Below, in pieces: positions 14,709 to 19,627 of a stretch of 19,627 bases of DNA (the stretch's first letter is position 1; the number at the start of each line of letters is the position of its first letter). The stretch is taken from positions 1 to 19,627 of the forward strand of contig JAJDCV010000017.1 in the NCBI GenBank assembly GCA_029260675.1. The letters run 5' to 3'. Both the position numbers and the translations under genes were made by a program. The stretch comes from Phycisphaeraceae bacterium. Its GTDB lineage: Bacteria > Planctomycetota > Phycisphaerae > Phycisphaerales > Phycisphaeraceae. The notes beneath the pieces were generated by a model. The model saw nothing but the letters and a program-made list of their open reading frames with translations. It was not told the DNA's origin and did not search any database.

Positions 14709-15035
14709 CTGCGCAAACCCCAGCGAATCGAACCCGATAAGTATTTGATACACACACCACTCCGTGGATAAGCCCACGTTCTCCGAAGGTGGGACCGCCC
14801 GTTGATGATCACTCGTGGATTCTCCTGACCCGCGCCCACCTGGTCCCGTCAGAACCGGCCATACGACCCACCCATCCCCCATAAACGACCGCTCCCACGT
14901 CAACCACCGGACCGATTACGCCGATGTTCTAAGACATGGCCTCGTGTTCGGGGCCAGTGTATCGGTGCACAGATGCGCCGATCGGGCAACCGTGTCAGGG
15001 CACGGAACCCGGTGTACGGAATCCAGGGAGGAGGC
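14709..15035 (+). other. Intergenic leader of the receiver/HD-GYP/STAS/pilB unit, with three hairpins
   Basis: No gene is supported here. Three consecutive hairpins precede the receiver gene: 14938-14943/14950-14955 (ggcctc with ggggcc, one G-U), 14961-14968/14975-14982 (atcggtgc with gcgccgat, one G-U) and 14990-14994/15001-15005 (ccgtg with cacgg). The ribosome binding site AGGGAGGAGG follows at 15025-15034. No convincing promoter hexamer pair was found. A degenerate copy of the hairpin at 7401 lies at 14770-14793. The fold is by eye only. Confidence 0.45.
14770..14793. repeat. Degenerate hairpin, dispersed motif copy 2
   Basis: AAGCCCACGT then tctccgaa then GGTGGG matches the sequence at 7401-7424 (AAGCCCACGT then cctccgaa then CGTGGG) with only two differences over 24 bases, but here the second arm is less complementary (GGTGGG instead of CGTGGG), leaving five paired bases (14773-14777 with 14789-14793). 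A shared origin with the first copy is likely. Confidence 0.6.
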
Positions 15036-15440
15036 ATGGCTAATCCGCCACTGATCTTGGTTGTTGACGATGAATCCCACATCGTTCACGTGCTGTCGGT
15101 CAAGCTCCAGAAAGCCGGCTTCGATGTCCTGTGCGCGATGGACGGGCAGGCCGCGCTTGAGTCCGCATCCACAGACGTCCCCGACCTGGTCATCACCGAC
15201 TACATGATGCCCCTGCTCAACGGCGGAGAGCTCTGCGACGCCCTGCTACACAACGACAAGACACGTGATATCCCCGTCGTCATGCTCACCGCACGCAGCC
15301 ACAACATCAGCGAATGCGACGCACACGCGACCAACATCAAGGCCATGATCGGCAAGCCCTTCAGCCCCCGCGAGGTGCTCAAGAAGGTGCATGAATTATT
15401 GGGCATGACCCCGGGCTCGGAGGTAGCCAAAGCATCGTGA
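15036..15440 (+). CDS. Stand-alone receiver-domain response regulator (CheY/PilG-like)
   Basis: 134 residues from the ATG at 15036, chosen over the upstream open frame (to 14973) because of the ribosome binding site ending at 15034 and because the receiver fold begins at PPLILVVDDE. All phosphorylation residues are present: acidic pair D11 and D12, phosphoacceptor D55 in DLVITDYMMP, T85 and K107 in IGKPF. No output domain follows. It would relay a phosphate signal from a histidine kinase not in the window to a partner by protein contact. Its stop overlaps the HD-GYP start (GTGA), so the HD-GYP protein is the most likely partner. Pilus systems often use stand-alone receivers (PilG, PilH). Confidence 0.93.
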   Translation: MANPPLILVVDDESHIVHVLSVKLQKAGFDVLCAMDGQAALESASTDVPDLVITDYMMPLLNGGELCDALLHNDKTRDIPVVMLTARSHNISECDAHATNIKAMIGKPFSPREVLKKVHELLGMTPGSEVAKAS

Positions 15441-17083
15441 CACAGATCACCGGACAATCCGACCCCTCGGCGTTCTCCGGCCGATTGCGTCAACGCCTCA
15501 CCGAACTGGGCGCGGCGGTGGTGTCGATCTACCCCGACGGGGCCTGCGAACTTCTCGGGCCTCACCGCTGGGAGCACGGGCTGATCGTCGGGGCCTCGCC
15601 TTTTGCCGCCGCGCTGCGGAATCACCGTGACGGCCTGTTCGACAACGCGGGACGACGGGTGAACCTCTCGCCGGGCCTGACGCTTGTCCCGATGCACAAC
15701 GCACTCAGCCGCGAGCACGCCGGCAGCCACCCCGGCACCGCGCCGGTGATCGCCGCGCTGCTGCTGGGCAAGGACATCCTGGCTTCCGAACAACTGGCGC
15801 GCGTCTGTGACGCCCGCGAAACCGACCTCCAGGCGGCCGTCACCCGGTTCGACACCGACGTCCTGATGAGCGAGCACGAAACCGATCGGCTGGCACAGGT
15901 CATCGGGTGGATGGCCCGCGACGCCGCCGACCTGGGTTGGCGCCTCCACGAACTCCACGACCTCAGCTGGGAGTTGGCCGGCTCGTACGAAGAGCTCAGC
16001 CTGCTCTACAAGCTGTCCACCAGCATGGTCGTCGACCACCCGCCCCAGGACTTCCTGGAGCAGGCCTGCGCCGAGATGCGCGAGGTCGTCGGTCTGCGCT
16101 GGCTGGCGATACAGCTCTCACCCACCGAGCCGGGGTTTGATGAGCTGTCCGTCCCGGTCTGCGTGGACAGCGAGTCCTCCTACGACCTTGTCGGGATCCG
16201 AAAGATCGGTGTGCAGCTGATCGAAGCGATGGGAGGCCGGACCGACCCGGTCATCCTCGACGACGCCAAGGTCCTGGGTATCCCCGGACTCGAACGCTTC
16301 GCACACAGCCTGCTGGTCACGCCGCTGCACGTCGATGGCAAACCCCTGGGCCTGCTCTACGGCGCAGACAAAGTCGACGCCGGGTCCGGCTTCAGCACCG
16401 TCGACTCAAAACTCTGCGCATCATTAGGCAGCAGCCTGAGCATCTACCTCAAGAACGTGCTGCTCTACGAGGATATGCACTCGATGTTCATGGGCACCCT
16501 CCACGCCCTGAGCACCACCATCGACGCCAAGGACTCCTACACCCAGGGCCACTCCGAGCGCGTCGCCTTGATGTCCAAACAACTGGCCGAGGCCGCCGGG
16601 CTGGATCCCCACACCGTCCAGCGCGTCTACCTAAGCGGGCTGGTCCACGACGTCGGGAAGATCGGCGTCCCCGAGGCCGTGCTCACCAAGCCCGGCAAAC
16701 TCACCAAGGAAGAATACGACCTGGTCAAGATGCACCCCGAGACCGGCGCACGCATCCTCGAAGGCATACGACAGATGCAGGACCTGATCCCCGGCGTGCT
16801 GTACCACCACGAGTCGTGGGACGGCAATGGCTACCCCCACGGCCTGGCGGGACGGGACATCCCCCTGTTCGGACGGATCCTCGGGCTCGCCGACGCCTTC
16901 GACGCCATGAGTTCCGACCGCACCTACCGCCACGCCATGCCCATGCACAAGGTCCTGGACGAAGTCCGACGCTGCAGCGGTATACAGTTCGACCCCGAGC
17001 TCGCAGACGTCTTCATCAAGCTCGACTTCACGACCTACCTGAACATGATCGAATCGCACCACGACCTCAAGAGGAGCGCCTGA
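15437..17083 (+). CDS. GAF and HD-GYP c-di-GMP phosphodiesterase with unassigned N-terminal sensor
   Basis: 548 residues with a GTG start overlapping the receiver gene stop by four bases. Residues about 1-185 are an N-terminal region I cannot assign; it contains a segment GTAPVIAALLLGKDILASEQ followed by ARVCDARETD. A GAF domain follows (about 190-345, from SYEELSLLYKLSTSM to GKPLGLLYGADKVD), then an HD-GYP domain from about 355 to 535 with GHSER (371-375), VHDVGKIGVP (H404, D405), HHE (457-459), GYP (465-467) and DAFDAMSSDRTYR. The metal ligands and the GYP motif are intact, so hydrolysis of c-di-GMP is expected. The lack of a membrane segment points to the cytoplasm. Genome position suggests control of the pilus motor encoded just downstream. 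The GAF and N-terminal parts probably sense a small ligand or a partner. Confidence 0.93.
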   Translation: MTQITGQSDPSAFSGRLRQRLTELGAAVVSIYPDGACELLGPHRWEHGLIVGASPFAAALRNHRDGLFDNAGRRVNLSPGLTLVPMHNALSREHAGSHPGTAPVIAALLLGKDILASEQLARVCDARETDLQAAVTRFDTDVLMSEHETDRLAQVIGWMARDAADLGWRLHELHDLSWELAGSYEELSLLYKLSTSMVVDHPPQDFLEQACAEMREVVGLRWLAIQLSPTEPGFDELSVPVCVDSESSYDLVGIRKIGVQLIEAMGGRTDPVILDDAKVLGIPGLERFAHSLLVTPLHVDGKPLGLLYGADKVDAGSGFSTVDSKLCASLGSSLSIYLKNVLLYEDMHSMFMGTLHALSTTIDAKDSYTQGHSERVALMSKQLAEAAGLDPHTVQRVYLSGLVHDVGKIGVPEAVLTKPGKLTKEEYDLVKMHPETGARILEGIRQMQDLIPGVLYHHESWDGNGYPHGLAGRDIPLFGRILGLADAFDAMSSDRTYRHAMPMHKVLDEVRRCSGIQFDPELADVFIKLDFTTYLNMIESHHDLKRSA

Positions 17084-17118
17084 CAGGCACGCCAGCAGGT
17101 ATTTGCCCCGAGTTAACC

Positions 17119-17457
17119 ATGAAGATCTCCTGCCAACATCAAGACCAGAAGGCCGTGCTCACGCTCCGTGGCGAACTGACCTCCGATGAGGTCGATCAGT
17201 TCCGCAAAGCGATGCTCGATCAGATGGACGACAAGACCCGCGACTTCGTCCTGGACATGGAGCAGATCCAGTTCATCGACTCGCAGGGTCTGGAGTCGCT
17301 GCTGTGGCTGCAGGACCAGTGCCAGGAAAGGCTCGGGCAGATCAGGCTCGCCGCCTGCCCCGATAACATCAACACCATCCTCAAGATCACCCGGCTGAAC
17401 AACACGATCCAATCGCACAAGGACGTCCCAGGCGCTATCAAGAGCCTGGAAACCTGA
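17119..17457 (+). CDS. STAS-domain protein (anti-anti-sigma-factor-like)
   Basis: 112 residues from the ATG at 17119. The full STAS fold is seen: VLTLRGELTSDEVDQFRKA, DFVLDMEQIQFIDSQGLESL and QIRLAACPDNINTILKITRL. The loop DSQGL (D54-L58) holds Ser55 at the site phosphorylated in SpoIIAA/RsbV proteins, so control by an HPK/GHKL-type kinase is possible. An upstream in-frame extension to 16816 only covers the end of the HD-GYP gene and is rejected. No matching serine kinase or PP2C phosphatase gene is present in the window. It lies 35 bases after HD-GYP and three bases before the ATPase gene, so it is likely co-transcribed with both. The target may be the HD-GYP protein, the ATPase, or a separate sigma/anti-sigma pair. 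Confidence 0.9.
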   Translation: MKISCQHQDQKAVLTLRGELTSDEVDQFRKAMLDQMDDKTRDFVLDMEQIQFIDSQGLESLLWLQDQCQERLGQIRLAACPDNINTILKITRLNNTIQSHKDVPGAIKSLET

Positions 17458-17460
17458 TCC

Positions 17461-19212
17461 ATGACCCAGATCCAGACCAACCCGACCAACGAACCCAACG
17501 ACGCGCCCAAGCGGGTGCGTGTCGGTGATCTGCTGGTTGCCAAGGGTCTGGTCAGCCCCGAGCAGATCGACAAGGCCCTGGCGTTCCAGAAAGACCGCGG
17601 CCACCAGAAGCTGCTCGGCGAGGTCCTGATCGAGCTGGAGTACGTCACCGAAGAGCAGGTCATGGAAGCCCTGGCCGAGGCCTACGGGATCCCGTACCTG
17701 CACCTGGACGCAAAGGTCGCTGACCCCGCCGTGATCGAGGCCCTGCCCCGTGAGTTCCAGGACCAGCAGTGCGTCCTGCCCCTGTTCCTGGTCAACGGCA
17801 ATCTCACCCTCGCCGTCGCCGAGCCCGCCAACGTCTTCATCGTAGAAGAGGTCCAACGCCTCACCGGTCACACCGTACAGCTTGTCGCCGCCACCGCCAA
17901 AGACATACATAACACCCAGCTCGCCCACACCGCCGGCGACCGGGAGATGGTCATCGACGAACTGATCGACGACATCGATGAGGAAGACCTCACCGTCGTT
18001 GAACAGCAGATCACCGACCTGACCGACGGCAGCGAAGACTCCGCCAACGAATCACCGGTTATCAAGCTGGTGAACTACCTCCTGTTCGCCGCCGTCCAGG
18101 AAGGCGCCAGCGACATCCACATCGAGCCGGACGACGGCGCTCTGCGCGTCCGCTACCGCGTGGACGGCCAGCTCTATCAGAAGATGACCCCCCCGATCAA
18201 GATGCTCCCCGCCGTTGTCAGCCGGATCAAGATCATGGCAAAGCTCGATATCTCCGAGCGGCGCATCCCGCAGGACGGCGGGATCAGCATCCGTATCAGC
18301 AAACGACCCGTCGATCTCCGCGTCTCCACCATGCCCGGGAAGTTCGGCGAAAAGGTCGTCATCCGTATCATCGACAAGAACAACGCCATGACCGGGCTCG
18401 ATCAGATCGGGTTCTCCAAGCAGATGTACGAGCAGTTCACCTCCATCATCTCCCAGCCCAACGGGATCGTCCTGGTCACCGGCCCGACCGGCAGCGGCAA
18501 GTCCACCACCCTCTACGGCGCGCTGCGTCAGATCAACAAAGAATCCGTCAACATCAGCACCGTCGAAGACCCCGTCGAGATGAATATCTCGGGGATCAAT
18601 CAGTTCCAGACTAACGAAAAAGCCGGCTTCACCTTCGCCACCGCGCTCCGGTCACTGCTGCGTCAGGACCCCGACGTCGTCATGCTCGGGGAGATCCGAG
18701 ACCAGGAGACCGCCCGCATCGCCACACAGGCCGCCCTCACCGGGCACATGGTCCTCTCCACGCTGCACACCAACGACTCGCCCAGCGCGATCACACGCCT
18801 CTTCAACATCGGCGTCGAACCCTACCTCGTCGCCGCCAGCATCCGCGGTGCCTTGGCGCAGCGCCTGGTCCGACGCATCTGCAAGAACTGTAAAGAGCCC
18901 ATCAAGCTGCCCGACACCATGAAGCGGACGATTCAACGCATGGGGCCCCAGGCACAGGCCATCGAAACCTTCTACCAAGGCGAGGGCTGCAAAGCCTGCC
19001 GAGGCACCGGGTACGCCGGCCGGGCCGGTGTCTACGAGCTGTTCATCCCGAACGATGAGGCGCTCGACGCCATCACACGCGGCGCCAGCCTCCAGGAGCT
19101 ACGAAAGATCGGCGAGGCATCCGGGTACATCACACTCCTCCAGGACGGCCTGGAAAAAGTCGAGGCCGGCATCACCACGATCGAGGAACTCGTCGCCGCC
19201 ACCACACACTGA
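17461..19212 (+). CDS. pilB: Type IV filament assembly ATPase, PilB/MshE type, with MshEN domain
   Basis: 583 residues; the ATG lies three bases after the STAS stop. The N-terminal T2SSE_N/MshEN domain contains, at residues 20-43, a 24-residue motif in the known c-di-GMP-binding form: R20, G22, L24 or L25, G29, L30, I36, L40 and Q43. The second copy (51-74) is degenerate (G53 kept; Arg, Gln and the second Gly replaced). The ATPase core has Walker A GPTGSGKST (341-349), RQDPDVVMLGEIRD with Walker B (405-414), the His box TGHMVLSTLHTND, and a zinc-binding pair CKNC (474-477) with CKAC (510-513). It powers filament extension from the cytoplasm, working with PilC next to it. This zinc-binding form is shared by GspE and PilB. 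Confidence 0.97.
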   Translation: MTQIQTNPTNEPNDAPKRVRVGDLLVAKGLVSPEQIDKALAFQKDRGHQKLLGEVLIELEYVTEEQVMEALAEAYGIPYLHLDAKVADPAVIEALPREFQDQQCVLPLFLVNGNLTLAVAEPANVFIVEEVQRLTGHTVQLVAATAKDIHNTQLAHTAGDREMVIDELIDDIDEEDLTVVEQQITDLTDGSEDSANESPVIKLVNYLLFAAVQEGASDIHIEPDDGALRVRYRVDGQLYQKMTPPIKMLPAVVSRIKIMAKLDISERRIPQDGGISIRISKRPVDLRVSTMPGKFGEKVVIRIIDKNNAMTGLDQIGFSKQMYEQFTSIISQPNGIVLVTGPTGSGKSTTLYGALRQINKESVNISTVEDPVEMNISGINQFQTNEKAGFTFATALRSLLRQDPDVVMLGEIRDQETARIATQAALTGHMVLSTLHTNDSPSAITRLFNIGVEPYLVAASIRGALAQRLVRRICKNCKEPIKLPDTMKRTIQRMGPQAQAIETFYQGEGCKACRGTGYAGRAGVYELFIPNDEALDAITRGASLQELRKIGEASGYITLLQDGLEKVEAGITTIEELVAATTH

Positions 19213-19263
19213 CCACACGCCGGGACGCACCGGAACGATAGACACAGGACACGCAAGACTACG

Positions 19264-19627
19264 ATGGCCAAGTTCAAGTACAAAGCGAGAGACGGCCGAG
19301 GCGGGCTGATCACCGGCGTGCTCAACGCCGGCAGTGTCGAGGAAGCCGGACGCCTGCTCCGCGGAGACGGTAAGTACATCGTCAACATCGAAAAGGCCAA
19401 GGAAACCACCGCACAGTCAAAGCAGAGCACCGGATCGACCTCGGGCAAGATCAAGCGAGCCGAAGTCATCACCTTCTCGCATCAACTCGCGGTCATGGTC
19501 GACACCGGCGTCCCGATCTCCGAAGCACTCGAGTGCACCGCACAGCAAAGCGATAACGAAGCCTTCCGTGCCGTACTCAAGGACATCTCCGATCAGGTCC
19601 AGGCCGGCAACGACCTGTCTTCCGCGC
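19264..19627 (+). CDS. pilC: PilC/GspF inner-membrane platform protein, N-terminal part (cut by window edge)
   Basis: 121 codons from the ATG at 19264 to the window end, then cut. The start MAKFKYKARDGRGGLITGVL is the typical GspF/PilC start, with GSVEEAGRLLR following. Residues about 70-120 hold the first cytoplasmic helical domain, including EVITFSHQLAVMVDTGVPIS and EALECTAQQS. The gene follows the ATPase by 51 bases, as in most filament operons. It would be the membrane platform that the ATPase turns or drives for subunit insertion. The membrane segments lie beyond the edge. Confidence 0.95.
   Translation, partial: MAKFKYKARDGRGGLITGVLNAGSVEEAGRLLRGDGKYIVNIEKAKETTAQSKQSTGSTSGKIKRAEVITFSHQLAVMVDTGVPISEALECTAQQSDNEAFRAVLKDISDQVQAGNDLSSA

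Noticed and set aside
14068..14760. Minus-strand open frame antisense to the TPR lipoprotein
   Set aside because: It spans the terminator and lacks any family feature; a shadow of the TPR gene.
14709..15035. c-di-GMP riboswitch before the receiver gene
   Set aside because: Three hairpins are present, but none matches the conserved GEMM sequences; only a generic structured leader is supported.

Overview
The window is GC-rich bacterial chromosome with no rRNA, tRNA, CRISPR array, integrase or transposase that I could find. The gene styles suggest a Planctomycetota member, perhaps close to Phycisphaerae: pilins with an (R)(G/A)FTLVE cleavage site, an HD-GYP protein with a long unassigned N-terminal sensor segment, and dispersed short palindromic repeats. 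This placement is an inference from style and should be tested with the LepA and PilB sequences.

Region 1 (1-2805): a leftward glycan-type operon made of a SAM-dependent methyltransferase, a GT4 glycosyltransferase and a second methyltransferase cut by the window edge. A small WaaP/InaA-like kinase is divergent from it. Together they look like part of a surface polysaccharide or LPS modification cluster. Region 2 (2806-5829): lepA (elongation factor 4) and an Ap4A-hydrolase-like Nudix gene. The Nudix gene is flanked on both sides by two different long inverted repeats built from 8- or 9-base periodic units. A gene-poor 551-base stretch follows, ending in the leader of the first pilin.

Region 3 (5830-14708): the structural part of a type IV filament machine. 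In order it holds two paralogous pilins (the first with its own strong terminator), an 89-residue membrane protein, a GspH/FimT-type minor pseudopilin, an overlapping pilM-pilN-pilO-pilP-like set, a secretin with a very unusual C-terminus (one TPR followed by about 250 residues of acidic disordered sequence carrying repeated Phe-Glu motifs), and a TPR lipoprotein, closed by a strong terminator.

Region 4 (14709-19627): after a leader with three consecutive hairpins comes a second, tightly packed unit: a stand-alone receiver protein, a GAF plus HD-GYP c-di-GMP phosphodiesterase, a STAS protein, the assembly ATPase PilB/MshE, and the start of PilC/GspF. The order M-N-O-P-secretin-TPR-ATPase-PilC resembles the MSHA pilus operon, but with a receiver/HD-GYP/STAS cassette inserted before the ATPase. 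The ATPase has a good c-di-GMP-binding (MshEN-type) motif at its N-terminus. The most interesting hypothesis is therefore a filament whose motor and its own c-di-GMP-degrading regulator are co-transcribed. PilT, PilD and further pilins are not in the window and may lie beyond the right edge.
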